From positions 1 to 37,644 of the forward strand of contig JAWOGL010000220.1 of assembly GCA_046496945.1 (NCBI GenBank): a stretch of 37,644 nucleotides of DNA. The letters are read 5' to 3'. The translations under genes were made by a program, and so were the position numbers. Each line of letters begins with the position of its first letter. Positions within the stretch are counted from its first letter, which is position 1. The notes under the pieces were generated by a model, which had not been told where the DNA came from, searched no databases, and saw only the letters and a program-made list of their open reading frames with translations. The DNA comes from Desulfonatronovibrio sp046496945. Its GTDB lineage: Bacteria > Desulfobacterota > Desulfovibrionia > Desulfovibrionales > Desulfonatronovibrionaceae. Positions 23,210 to 32,327 of the stretch are shown here, piece by piece.

Positions 23210-24968
23210 AGGAAACAGCTTTTTTAATGAGAAATTCGGAGCATTCTTCCTGCTGTTTCTGATAATTTCCTTTTTCTGTATTTTTTCCATCAGACTCTGG
23301 TATTTACAGGTTTACAAGGGTGATTTCTTTTATCAGAAAGCTCAGGAAAATTTACAGCGAAGACAACAGGTCTATGCCCCCAGAGGGCTTTTTATGGATA
23401 GAAACGGGAAGCTGCTGGCTGTTAACGAGCCTTCCTATGGTCTTGCTATAGTAAGGGAGGATTGTCCCGATATTGAGGCAACCTTGAGTCAGATCAGCAA
23501 ATGGACCGGAACTCCCCTGGCTGAGATCGAAGACGAGTTTGCCAGGGGTAAAAAACTGGTCCGCTCTTTTGAAAATCAGATCATTGCTTTGAATCTGCCC
23601 TTTGACGTACTCACCAGAGTGGAAACGGAATCACCGTACTGGCCCGGGGTAAAAGTTGTGGTCCAGCCCAGGAGGAAATATCTTCAGGGTGAAGTTCTTT
23701 CCCATGTCCTTGGATATGTGGCAAGGGCGAGTGAAGAGGAGCTTAAGGCCGACTCCGGACTTAGTCTGGGCGATAATGTGGGCAAGCAAGGGCTTGAATT
23801 TGTTTATGAGGAAGTTTTACGCGGAAAAAAGGGCCTCAAGCAAATGGAAGTGGATGCTTCAGGCCGCGTATTGTATGAAGAAATGCTTGCCCCACCTGTT
23901 CCCGGTACAAATATCCGGTTGAGCATTGATCTTGAAATGCAGCAGGAGGCCTTCAGACTCATGGAAGGCAAAACCGGGTCGGTTATTGTTCTGGACGCTG
24001 ATACCGGGCAGGCCCTGACCCTGGTCAGCACCCCGGGATACGACAACAATAAATTTGTCTTTGGCATTTCCCATAAAGAATGGCAGGAACTTTTGAACAA
24101 CCCGGATTATCCCCTGCAAAACAGAAGCGTGCAGAGCGCATATCCTCCTGGCTCAGTCTTCAAGCTGGTTATGGCCGGGCTTGCTCATATGGATCCGGAG
24201 ATTCAAACCTCTGACCAGGTCTACTGTTCCAAATCAATGCGTCTGGGCAACAGGGTTTTTCGTTGCTGGAAAGCCCATGGACATGTGGATATGACCAAGT
24301 CCCTGGTTGAATCCTGCGACATATATTATTATCAGCTGGGCGACCGCCTGGGAGTAGATAAGATCAGTGAGTTCGCCCTTGACAGCGGTTTCGGCACCCT
24401 GACCGGCATAGATATTCCTCATGAAAGGGCAGGACTGGTCCCAACCAGGCAATGGAAAAAGCAGAGATTTAATGAAGGATGGAGAGGCGGAGACAACCTG
24501 AACCTGGCTATCGGCCAGGGCTTTATGCAGACAACCCCGCTGCAGGTGGCCAGATTTATTGGCGCCATAGCTAATGGTGGGGTGTTGTATAAGCCTTCGC
24601 TTCTACAGGACGAACAAAAGGCTGAACCTGTTTCTCTGCCCTGGAGCGAGGCTGCCAGGAATTTTGTTTACCAGACCATGATCAAGACAGTGGAAAAAGA
24701 GAGAGGGACAGCAGCAAGGCTTCGTAAAAAAGGCATCACTGTAGGGGGGAAAACCGGAACAGCCCAGGTTGTCGCCCTGATGCCCGAACATGAAGAAGAT
24801 GACCCCGAGGCTGTTGTCTACCGGCTCAGGCATCACGGCTGGATGGCGGCTTTTGCCCAGAAGGAAGAACGTACATATTCGGTGGTGGCTCTGGTTGAAC
24901 ACGGTGGTTCAGGGAGCAGGGCGGCAGGCCCTGTAGTCCGGGGCATGCTGGATTATATTTTTGACTGA
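23196..24968 (+). CDS. mrdA: Penicillin-binding protein 2 (elongasome transpeptidase)
   Basis: The 590-residue monofunctional class B PBP cross-links peptidoglycan with RodA. It has a short cytoplasmic tail, a membrane helix (about 16-36), the dimerisation domain (APRGLFMDRNGKLLAVN, PRRKYLQGEVLSHVLGY), and the transpeptidase domain. Active-site motifs are Ser320-Val-Phe-Lys323, Ser373-Cys-Asp375 and Lys519-Thr-Gly-Thr. The start overlaps the mreD end by 14 bases, so translation is coupled. All catalytic residues are present. Confidence 0.96.
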   Translation: MTLHKGNSFFNEKFGAFFLLFLIISFFCIFSIRLWYLQVYKGDFFYQKAQENLQRRQQVYAPRGLFMDRNGKLLAVNEPSYGLAIVREDCPDIEATLSQISKWTGTPLAEIEDEFARGKKLVRSFENQIIALNLPFDVLTRVETESPYWPGVKVVVQPRRKYLQGEVLSHVLGYVARASEEELKADSGLSLGDNVGKQGLEFVYEEVLRGKKGLKQMEVDASGRVLYEEMLAPPVPGTNIRLSIDLEMQQEAFRLMEGKTGSVIVLDADTGQALTLVSTPGYDNNKFVFGISHKEWQELLNNPDYPLQNRSVQSAYPPGSVFKLVMAGLAHMDPEIQTSDQVYCSKSMRLGNRVFRCWKAHGHVDMTKSLVESCDIYYYQLGDRLGVDKISEFALDSGFGTLTGIDIPHERAGLVPTRQWKKQRFNEGWRGGDNLNLAIGQGFMQTTPLQVARFIGAIANGGVLYKPSLLQDEQKAEPVSLPWSEAARNFVYQTMIKTVEKERGTAARLRKKGITVGGKTGTAQVVALMPEHEEDDPEAVVYRLRHHGWMAAFAQKEERTYSVVALVEHGGSGSRAAGPVVRGMLDYIFD

Positions 24969-25084
24969 TTTTTTGTAATTGCTGCAAGTAAGTATTTGCA
25001 GCATTCCAGCTTCAGGTCCTGAATCCGGAGTCTGCTGGGATGTCTTGCCGGAAAAAATACGACTTTGCGGATTCAGGTTGAATA

Positions 25085-26191
25085 ATGATAGATCGGCAGC
25101 TTTTTCTACATATTAACTGGCCCATGCTTGCAGTGGTTTTTCTGCTGTGCGCCGCAGGGATATTAAATCTCTATTCGGCCAGCGCTTTCCGGGTCGGGGA
25201 AGGCACAGCTCTGAGCTCGTTTTACAGCAGACAGATTTTGTGGGCGTGCATCAGTTTTCTGGCGATGATTATTACCATGTCTTTTGATTACCGTCATTTA
25301 AAAACAAGCTCATGGTTTATATACCTCATGGCGGTTATTCTTTTGATATCGGTAATTTTCTGGGGCAAAACCATTTACGGTGCCCAGAGATGGCTTGATC
25401 TGGTTGTTTTCAGCTTTCAACCCAGCGAGTTTGCCAAGGTCGCCTTATTGCTGGCTGTGGCTTCCTTTCTGTCCAAGATCAAGCATTCTCTGGGATTTAA
25501 AGATATGCTCAAGATTATGTTTATAGTACTCACTCCGGCATTTCTTATCGCCAGCCAGCCGGATCTGGGTTCGGCTCTGCTTCTGGTATTTCTGGCCGGA
25601 GGCATGATCATTCATCACGGCATTAAAAAAAGGCTTTTCAAAGCCCTGGTGATCGCAACTCCTCTTATTGTTCCTCTGGGGTGGATCTTCCTTAAAGATT
25701 ACCAGAAAGCCCGGTTGTTGACCTTTCTTAATCCCGGGCAAGATCCTCTGGGGTCGGGATATCATGTTATCCAGTCGCAGATCGCTATTGGTTCAGGCAG
25801 ATTCTGGGGAAAAGGATTTATGGAAGGGACTCAGAGTCAGCTCCGTTTTTTGCCGGAAAAGCACACAGACTTTGCTTTTTCCGTTTTTGGTGAAGAATGG
25901 GGCTTTGTCGGGTCGATAATCCTTTTGCTTCTGTTTTGCGTTTTTTTATACCAGATTTTTCTCAGTTCTGTTGAGGCCAAGGATAAATTCGGGACCATGC
26001 TGTGCGTTGGCGTGTTTTTTTATTTTTTCTGGCAGATTCTGATTAATATTGGAATGGTATTGGGGTTAATGCCGGTGGTCGGCATTCCTCTTCCTTTTAT
26101 CAGCTATGGAGGTACCTCTTTGCTGGTTAACTTTATCATGATTGGCCTGGTTATTAACGTATCCATGCGCAGATTCATGTTCAAGAGCTAG
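25085..26191 (+). CDS. rodA: Rod-shape-determining glycan polymerase RodA
   Basis: The 368-residue SEDS-family polymerase makes glycan strands as the partner of PBP2. It has about ten membrane helices. Family motifs are AQRWLDLVVFSFQPSEFAK, ASQPDLGSALLLVFLAGG, FTFLNPGQDPLG-like LTFLNPGQDPLGSGYHVIQS, FLPEKHTDFAFSVFGEEWGF and IPLPFISYGGTSLL. It follows mrdA by 116 bases; that gap holds a 7-bp hairpin (24981-25002, GCTGCAA/TTGCAGC) without a T tract. Confidence 0.96.
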   Translation: MIDRQLFLHINWPMLAVVFLLCAAGILNLYSASAFRVGEGTALSSFYSRQILWACISFLAMIITMSFDYRHLKTSSWFIYLMAVILLISVIFWGKTIYGAQRWLDLVVFSFQPSEFAKVALLLAVASFLSKIKHSLGFKDMLKIMFIVLTPAFLIASQPDLGSALLLVFLAGGMIIHHGIKKRLFKALVIATPLIVPLGWIFLKDYQKARLLTFLNPGQDPLGSGYHVIQSQIAIGSGRFWGKGFMEGTQSQLRFLPEKHTDFAFSVFGEEWGFVGSIILLLLFCVFLYQIFLSSVEAKDKFGTMLCVGVFFYFFWQILINIGMVLGLMPVVGIPLPFISYGGTSLLVNFIMIGLVINVSMRRFMFKS

Positions 26192-26201
26192 AAGTATAAC
26201 G

Positions 26202-26588
26202 ATGAAATGGTTTAAAAATACCCCCAAATCAAAAGGAGAGATAATGGCCAAAGATGAAATTAATGCTTTTATGGGCATGGGCACCACCTATCAGGGAAAG
26301 CTTGAATTTAAAGGTACAGTGCGTATAGACGGCGAATTTGAAGGAGAGATAGAATCCGACGGAACCTTAATAATTGGGAACGAAGCCCGGGTTAAGGGCA
26401 ACATTAATGTGGGGCAGCTTATATTAAGCGGCAGGCTGGAAGGTATTCTCAATGCTCAGGCCAAAGTCCTGCTTTACAAACAGGCGGACCTGAACGGCAA
26501 GATCAGCACTCCGGTTCTGGTGGTGGAGGAAGGCGCGGTCGTCAAAGGAGAAATAAACATGAATCAGCAGGAATCCTTTGAAGAATAA
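26202..26588 (+). CDS. Bactofilin
   Basis: The protein of about 128 residues is a bactofilin, a nucleotide-independent polymer built from a right-handed beta helix. The core runs through repeats such as GTTYQGKLEFKGTVRIDGEF, GEIESDGTLIIGNEARVKGN and LNAQAKVLLYKQADLNGKI. The start is uncertain: ATG 26202 gives MKWFKN, an amphipathic tip like membrane-targeting tips of other bactofilins, while ATG 26244 has much the better Shine-Dalgarno (AAAGGAGA). Both are in frame, and two forms could be made. Placement ten bases after rodA ties it to cell shape. Confidence 0.92.
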   Translation: MKWFKNTPKSKGEIMAKDEINAFMGMGTTYQGKLEFKGTVRIDGEFEGEIESDGTLIIGNEARVKGNINVGQLILSGRLEGILNAQAKVLLYKQADLNGKISTPVLVVEEGAVVKGEINMNQQESFEE

Positions 26589-26909
26589 AAAACATCTTAT
26601 GCAACTAGATATGGCAAAGAGAAATTTCTTACAGGGCACGCCGCCTGAATTCGCATAATCTGATTCCCGGCAGCCGGCTGCCTGAAAAAATATATCTATC
26701 CTTTATTCAAGTTGTCAGAATAAAATTTTTAATTTTTTTGATGATAAAACAATGTGAAAACATTAACAAACTTCACTAACCATCAGTCACCAAAAGATAA
26801 ATATCTGCAAAAAGGTTTTGACACAGAGTTATAAATTGGCTAATGCCTCAGTGTCTTTGTACATAAAACATGGACCTTGAACAAAATTTCACATGCTTGG
26901 GGAGGCCTT
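26589..26909 (+). promoter_or_regulatory. Non-coding leader of the ATP synthase operon
   Basis: No gene is visible in these 321 bases. There is a 14-base self-complementary block GGCAGCCGGCTGCC (26669-26682), AT-rich DNA around 26700-26800, and a perfect -35 hexamer TTGACA at 26818-26823. The matching -10 is weak: GCTAAT at 26839 (spacing 15) or TAATGC at 26841 (spacing 17). The promoter for atpF' is likely here, but its exact position is a guess. Confidence 0.4.
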
Positions 26910-27332
26910 ATGATTGAAATCAATGTTACTTTTTTTATTCAGCTGGTAAATTTTCTGATTGTTCTCTTGCTGCTTAATCTGATTTTGTACAAGCCCATCA
27001 GAGGCATGCTCAAAAAGAGAGCCGAAATAATGTCTCAGACCGTATCAGAGATTGAGGGTTTTTCGGGTCTGGCCGAGAACAAGATCAAAACTTATGAAGA
27101 TGAACTGGTCAAGGCCAGGGTTAAAGCCCAGGAAATCAGGTCGGAATACAAAGAAGAAGGTTACGGCAAAGAAAAAGAGATAGTTCAGGATGCATCCCAG
27201 GAGGCGGGAAGTATTGTCAAGGCAGCCAGGGACAAAATTTCCAAAGAAAAAGACGTTGCCGTTACTAATCTTAAAAAAGAAGTTGAGAAATTTGCCGCCC
27301 AGGCAAGCGAGAAGATTTTGAGTAAGGCGTAA
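26910..27332 (+). CDS. atpF': ATP synthase subunit b'
   Basis: The 140-residue protein is one half of a b/b' peripheral stalk. It has an N-terminal membrane helix (FFIQLVNFLIVLLLLNLILY), the typical YKPIRGMLKKRAEIM turn, then a long charged coiled coil ending EKFAAQASEKILSKA. ATG 26910 has GGGAGG five bases upstream; the frame is open to 26877 but the extra 11 residues are not family-like. The separate b' subunit, as in phototrophs and many Desulfobacterota, is a lineage hint. The subunit a and c genes are not in this operon. Confidence 0.92.
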   Translation: MIEINVTFFIQLVNFLIVLLLLNLILYKPIRGMLKKRAEIMSQTVSEIEGFSGLAENKIKTYEDELVKARVKAQEIRSEYKEEGYGKEKEIVQDASQEAGSIVKAARDKISKEKDVAVTNLKKEVEKFAAQASEKILSKA

Positions 27333-27368
27333 CAAATATTTCTATAATTTTTTAAGGAGGGCTGTGTT

Positions 27369-27935
27369 TTGAAAGGAAATTATATTGTACCGCTTATTCT
27401 GGCGCTCCTGCTGGTTCCCGCTGGAATTATCACTTTTTTTGATCCAATGAATTTACATCCGGATCTGAAGAACCAGATTTGGAGAATTATCAACTTTGTT
27501 ATTTTTCTGGCAATTTTATACTATGCCGGCGGGAAAAAATTATTCACTTTTTTTCCGGGACGGAGCAAGGAAATTGAAACAGAGTTGAGCGACCTGGATG
27601 TCCGTCGCCAGAATGCAGAACAGAAACTGGCCGAAGTAGAGCAGAGCATTGCCAACCTGGACCAGGAAAGAGAGCGCATTCTTGCTCAGTCTAAGGCTCA
27701 GGGAGAAGATCTCAAGGCGGATATTATTGCCAAGGCAGAGTCCGCTGCAGAGCTTATAAAGCAGCAGGCTAAAGTCAGCGCAGAACAGGAAGCCAGATTC
27801 GCCCTGGAAGAGATCAAGGCTGAACTGGCGGAAAAAGTAACCGAGGCAGCCGAAGCCATGATCCGGAAAAAGATGAAGGCAGAGGACCATAAAGCTCTTA
27901 TTAATGATAGTCTAACAAGGGTGGTGCTAAATTGA
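27369..27935 (+). CDS. atpF: ATP synthase subunit b
   Basis: The 188-residue peripheral stalk subunit has a likely signal-like or extra first helix (YIVPLILALLLVPAGIITFF), a second hydrophobic segment (IWRIINFVIFLAILYYA), then a long coiled coil (SDLDVRRQNAEQKLAEVEQS and onward). The start is TTG 27369 with a complete AAGGAGG (27354-27360); no ATG or GTG is available in frame near it. The two hydrophobic segments distinguish it from b'. It overlaps atpH by four bases (TTGA). Confidence 0.93.
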   Translation: MKGNYIVPLILALLLVPAGIITFFDPMNLHPDLKNQIWRIINFVIFLAILYYAGGKKLFTFFPGRSKEIETELSDLDVRRQNAEQKLAEVEQSIANLDQERERILAQSKAQGEDLKADIIAKAESAAELIKQQAKVSAEQEARFALEEIKAELAEKVTEAAEAMIRKKMKAEDHKALINDSLTRVVLN

Positions 27936-28483
27936 TAGAAAATATTGTTGCACGCAGGTACGCCCGGGCCCTGTTTGCCCTTGGTCAGAAAGAGGGTGAA
28001 AAACAGCTCAAGGCTTATGGAGAAGACCTGTCAAAGATTGTTGGGACCCTGGAAGAAGCGCCTGAGTTGGTCAGAATTTTTAAAAACCCGATTTTCAATA
28101 CTGAAGAAAAAAAGGGAATACTGAAACAAATTTTAGGCAAGCTTAAATGCGGCCCCGTGGTAAGCAATTTTTGCTACCTTCTGGCCGATAAGAACAGAGT
28201 GGATTGTCTTCCTGAAATCCAGGCTTATTATGCCGTTCTGCTGGATGAGTTTGAAGGAATTGTCCGGGGTGAAATTGTTACAGCAATTAAGCTGGCTGAC
28301 AATATGAAACAGGAAATTGTCGGAAAACTGGAAAAACAGTCCGGTCTCAAGGTGGTTCTGGATTACAGTGTTGATCAGGATATTCTGGGCGGACTCATGC
28401 TAAAGGTTGGAGATAAGGTTTTGGATGCCAGTATCAGGGCGCAATTGCAAATTCTCAAAGAAAACATAAAGAGGGGTGAGTAG
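27932..28483 (+). CDS. atpH: ATP synthase subunit delta
   Basis: The 183-residue protein caps F1 and joins it to the b/b' stalk. The N-terminal helical domain (NIVARRYARALFALGQKEG, NPIFNTEEKKGIL) and the C-terminal region (KQSGLKVVLDYSVDQDILGG, then KVGDKVLDASIRAQL) match the family. It begins with TTG inside the atpF stop (TTGA), so it depends on coupled translation. Two of the first three genes of this operon use TTG starts. Confidence 0.95.
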   Translation: MIENIVARRYARALFALGQKEGEKQLKAYGEDLSKIVGTLEEAPELVRIFKNPIFNTEEKKGILKQILGKLKCGPVVSNFCYLLADKNRVDCLPEIQAYYAVLLDEFEGIVRGEIVTAIKLADNMKQEIVGKLEKQSGLKVVLDYSVDQDILGGLMLKVGDKVLDASIRAQLQILKENIKRGE

Positions 28484-28487
28484 GGCT

Positions 28488-29996
28488 ATGCAGATAAAAG
28501 CAGAAGAAATCAGCCAAATCATTGAGGGTCAGATCAAAAACTACGAAAAGCGGGTTGAAATGAGCGAAACCGGAGTCGTTCTCTCAGTAGGCGACGGTAT
28601 TGCCCGCGTATACGGCGTAGAAAACGTCATGGCCATGGAGCTTCTTGAGTTTCCCGGCGATGTTATGGGGATGGTGCTTAACCTGGAAGAAGACAGCGTG
28701 GGTTGCGCTCTTCTCGGAGAAGACACTCATATCAAAGAAGGAGATCTGGTTAAAAGGACAGGTAAAATCGTACAGGTGCCTGTGGGCGAGGGAGTTCGCG
28801 GCCGGGTAATCGACGCCCTGGGGAGACCTCTGGACGGCCAGGGACCTGTACAGGGGAACGAGTACAGACTGGTAGAGATCAAAGCGCCGGGCATTGTCGA
28901 GAGGAAGTCTGTTCATGAGCCCATGTATACAGGCCTGAAGGCTGTAGACGCCATGACCCCCATCGGCCGCGGACAGCGTGAGCTGATAATCGGGGACCGG
29001 CAGGTTGGTAAAACAGCTATTTGCGTAGACACAATACTCGCTCAGAAAGAAAGTGATGTGCATTGTATCTATGTGGCAATCGGCCAGAAAAAATCCACTG
29101 TTGCCCAGGTTTATGACGTTCTCAAATCCAACGGCGCAATGGAGTACACAACCATTGTATCAGCGACCGCGTCCGATCCGGCGTCCATGCAGTTTATCGC
29201 AGCTTACTCAGGCTGTACTATGGGTGAGCACTACCGGGAGAACGGCAAACATGCCCTGATAATATATGATGACCTTTCCAAGCAGTCAGTTGCTTACAGA
29301 CAGATGTCCCTGCTTCTGAGACGTCCTCCAGGACGTGAGGCTTTTCCCGGAGATGTTTTCTATCTTCACTCCAGGCTTCTGGAACGCGCAGCCAAGATGA
29401 GCGATGATAAGGGCGCTGGCTCATTGACAGCCCTGCCTATCATTGAAACCCAGGCCGGCGACGTTTCCGCATATATCCCCACTAACGTTATTTCCATTAC
29501 TGATGGACAGGTTTACCTGGAACCCAACCTGTTCTACGCCGGAATCAGGCCCGCTATCAACGTTGGACTGTCAGTCTCCAGGGTAGGAGGTGCAGCCCAG
29601 ATTAAGGCCATGAAAAAGGTTGCAGGCACATTGCGCCTGGATCTGGCACAGTACAGGGAGCTGGCGGCTTTTGCCCAGTTCGGCTCAGATCTGGATAAGG
29701 CCACCCAGAGGCGTCTGACCCGCGGGGAGCGTCTGGTTGAGTTGCTGAAGCAGCCTCAGTATCAGCCCATGCCTGCTGTTGATCAGGTAATCTCCCTTTA
29801 CTGCGGAACCAAGGGATACCTGGATGATGTGCCTGTTGATGCAGTTGCAAAATTTGAATCAGAAGTGCTGGAATATTTCAGAAGTCAGAAATCAGATATC
29901 TATGCACAAATCAAAGAAAAGCAGGATATCGACGCTGAACTGGACAAACAAATCGCGGCTGCCATTGATGAATTTAAAAAGACTTTTAAGGCCTAA
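28488..29996 (+). CDS. atpA: ATP synthase subunit alpha
   Basis: The 502-residue non-catalytic nucleotide-binding subunit of F1 begins MQIKAEEISQIIEGQIKNYE, the usual family start. Walker A is GDRQVGKT; other marks are LSVGDGIARVYGV, RPPGREAFPGDVFYLHSRLL and SVSRVGGAAQIKAMKKV with the arginine finger. A GTG at 28476 would add four residues but overlaps atpH and is not family-like, so ATG 28488 is preferred. Confidence 0.97.
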   Translation: MQIKAEEISQIIEGQIKNYEKRVEMSETGVVLSVGDGIARVYGVENVMAMELLEFPGDVMGMVLNLEEDSVGCALLGEDTHIKEGDLVKRTGKIVQVPVGEGVRGRVIDALGRPLDGQGPVQGNEYRLVEIKAPGIVERKSVHEPMYTGLKAVDAMTPIGRGQRELIIGDRQVGKTAICVDTILAQKESDVHCIYVAIGQKKSTVAQVYDVLKSNGAMEYTTIVSATASDPASMQFIAAYSGCTMGEHYRENGKHALIIYDDLSKQSVAYRQMSLLLRRPPGREAFPGDVFYLHSRLLERAAKMSDDKGAGSLTALPIIETQAGDVSAYIPTNVISITDGQVYLEPNLFYAGIRPAINVGLSVSRVGGAAQIKAMKKVAGTLRLDLAQYRELAAFAQFGSDLDKATQRRLTRGERLVELLKQPQYQPMPAVDQVISLYCGTKGYLDDVPVDAVAKFESEVLEYFRSQKSDIYAQIKEKQDIDAELDKQIAAAIDEFKKTFKA

Positions 29997-30008
29997 CGGG
30001 AGAAGTAC

Positions 30009-30884
30009 ATGGCATCATTAAGGGACATTAAGAGAAAGATAGGCGGGGTCAAAAAGACCAAGCAGATCACCAAGGCCATGAACATGGTGGCCTCGGCCAA
30101 ACTGCGAAAAGCCCAGCAGCGTATAGAGCGCTTCCGTCCCTATGCAGACAAATATACCGATGTTCTTTCTGAACTGGCATCCAGGGTTGATCCCGGAGTA
30201 CATCCTCTGCTTGAAAAGCGGGAGGAGATTAAATCCGTGGGCATTATCCTGGTGACTTCTGACAAGGGACTTTGCGGCAGTTTTAATGTCAATCTCTGTC
30301 AGACAGCCCTCAGGCTGGCCAAAGCCAGAAAAGAACAGGGTAAGGATGTCAAGTTTATCTGCATAGGCAAAAAAGGACGAGATTTTATCCGTAAAAAAGG
30401 CTTTGAAGTTCTGGCAAGCTACCCCGATATTATGACTACCTTTGATTTTCAGCTGGCCAGTGAAACCGGGACTATGGTTATCAATAAATACCTGTCTGAA
30501 GACCTGGACGAAGTGCAGGTGGTATTTGGAGAGTTTGAATCCATGATAAAGCAGGTTCCCAGGGCAAAGCAGATTCTACCCGTAGAACAGGAAGAGGTTG
30601 AGCCTCAATCCGGGGCCTCCAGCCAATACATATTTGAACCTTCAGTGGAAGGACTCCTGGCTGAACTGTTGCCCAGATACGTTAAGGTGCAGATCTACAG
30701 AGGAATGCTTGACACATCCGCAAGCGAACACGCTGCCCGGATGACGGCGATGGATAATGCCACCAAGAATTGCGATGATCTGGTCGGACAACTGACCCTG
30801 GCATATAATAAAGCCAGGCAGGCAACTATTACTACTGAACTTATGGATATAGTAGGCGGTGCGGAAGCACTGAAACAAGGATAA
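30009..30884 (+). CDS. atpG: ATP synthase subunit gamma
   Basis: The 291-residue central rotor shaft has the N-terminal helix (LRDIKRKIGGVKKTKQITKA, NMVASAKLRKAQ), the Rossmann middle (GIILVTSDKGLCGSFN) and the C-terminal helix (SEHAARMTAMDNATKNCDDL, then YNKARQATITTELMDIVGGA), all as expected. It starts 12 bases after atpA, with GGGAGAAG as ribosome site. Confidence 0.97.
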   Translation: MASLRDIKRKIGGVKKTKQITKAMNMVASAKLRKAQQRIERFRPYADKYTDVLSELASRVDPGVHPLLEKREEIKSVGIILVTSDKGLCGSFNVNLCQTALRLAKARKEQGKDVKFICIGKKGRDFIRKKGFEVLASYPDIMTTFDFQLASETGTMVINKYLSEDLDEVQVVFGEFESMIKQVPRAKQILPVEQEEVEPQSGASSQYIFEPSVEGLLAELLPRYVKVQIYRGMLDTSASEHAARMTAMDNATKNCDDLVGQLTLAYNKARQATITTELMDIVGGAEALKQG

Positions 30885-30900
30885 TAGGGGGCGATAAAAC

Positions 30901-32310
30901 ATGAGTGCACAGAACACAGGAAAAATCGTTCAGGTCATAGGACCTGTTGTTGACCTTGAATTCCCGGAAGGCAAGCTTCCAAACATTTTTAACGCAGTAA
31001 ATATCACTAACCCGACCATCTCTGATGAGAAGGATAATCTGGTTGTTGAAGTATCTCAGCATCTGGGGAATAATGTTGTACGCTGCATATCAATGGACAC
31101 CACCGATGGTCTGGTCCGGGGTATGGAAGGCAGAGACACCGGCGCCCCGATTTCTGTTCCTGTGGGCAAACCCACCCTGGGACGGATTCTTAATGTGGTC
31201 GGTCGACCGGTGGACCAGAAAGGACCGGTCAAGTCTGATAAGTTTTATCCGATCCACAGGCCGGCTCCTTCCTTTACGGATCAGAGTACCAAAGTGGAAA
31301 TCCTTGAAACCGGAGTCAAGGTTATTGACCTTTTGATTCCTTTTCCCAAGGGCGGGAAAATGGGAATGTTCGGCGGCGCCGGAGTCGGCAAGACTGTTAT
31401 TCTCATGGAGATGATCAATAATATTGCCAAGCAGCATGGAGGTATTTCCGTGTTCGCAGGTGTCGGGGAACGGACCAGAGAAGGAAATGATCTTTACCAC
31501 GAAATGATAGACGCAGGGGTTATTGATAAGGCGGTTCTGGTCTACGGACAGATGAACGAGCCTCCAGGAGCCCGGGCAAGAGTCGGTCTGACCGCCCTGA
31601 CTTCAGCCGAATACTACCGCGATGAAGAAAATCAGGACGTACTTCTCTTTATTGATAACATATTCCGCTTTACCCAGGCCGGAACAGAAGTGTCAGCGCT
31701 TCTTGGCCGCATGCCTTCCGCGGTTGGTTATCAGCCTACTCTGGGTACAGATCTTGGCGCTTTGCAGGAAAGAATCACTTCCACCACCAAAGGATCGATT
31801 ACTTCAGTGCAGGCTATTTACGTGCCCGCGGATGACTTGACCGACCCTTCTCCTGCAACAACCTTTGCCCATCTGGACGGCACCATTGTTCTGTCCCGCC
31901 AGATTGCCGAGCTTGGTATTTATCCGGCTGTTGACCCCCTGGATTCCACTTCAAGAGTGCTCGATCCTAATGTTATCAGCAAAGAGCATTACCGCGTCGC
32001 CAGGGAAGTTCAGATGACCCTCCAGAAATATACTGACCTCCAGGATATCATTGCTATTCTGGGTATGGATGAATTGTCAGATGAAGACAAAGTTACCGTA
32101 TCCCGGGCCAGAAAGATCCAAAGATTCCTGTCTCAGCCCTTTCACGTAGCCGAAGTCTTTACCGGTACCCCTGGCAAGTATGTCAAATTAGAGGATACCA
32201 TTCGCGGTTTTAAGGAAATTCTTGAAGGCAAACATGATGACATCCCTGAAAATGCCTTCTACATGGTCGCAGGCATTGAAGAAGTCCTTGAAAAAGCCAA
32301 AAAAGACTAA
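30901..32310 (+). CDS. atpD: ATP synthase subunit beta
   Basis: The 469-residue catalytic subunit has Walker A GGAGVGKT, the catalytic Glu in AGVGERTREGNDLYHEM, Walker B DVLLFIDNIFRF, the DELSD lever motif (MDELSDEDK) and the hinge/epsilon-contact region. Everything needed for catalysis is present. It is preceded by TAGGGGGCG 16 bases after atpG. Confidence 0.98.
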   Translation: MSAQNTGKIVQVIGPVVDLEFPEGKLPNIFNAVNITNPTISDEKDNLVVEVSQHLGNNVVRCISMDTTDGLVRGMEGRDTGAPISVPVGKPTLGRILNVVGRPVDQKGPVKSDKFYPIHRPAPSFTDQSTKVEILETGVKVIDLLIPFPKGGKMGMFGGAGVGKTVILMEMINNIAKQHGGISVFAGVGERTREGNDLYHEMIDAGVIDKAVLVYGQMNEPPGARARVGLTALTSAEYYRDEENQDVLLFIDNIFRFTQAGTEVSALLGRMPSAVGYQPTLGTDLGALQERITSTTKGSITSVQAIYVPADDLTDPSPATTFAHLDGTIVLSRQIAELGIYPAVDPLDSTSRVLDPNVISKEHYRVAREVQMTLQKYTDLQDIIAILGMDELSDEDKVTVSRARKIQRFLSQPFHVAEVFTGTPGKYVKLEDTIRGFKEILEGKHDDIPENAFYMVAGIEEVLEKAKKD

Positions 32311-32327
32311 ACTAATAAGGTGAAATT

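Noticed and set aside
26669..26682. Palindrome as a rho-independent terminator after the bactofilin gene
   Set aside because: The stem is followed by A, not T, on the plus strand, and no minus-strand gene reads into it.
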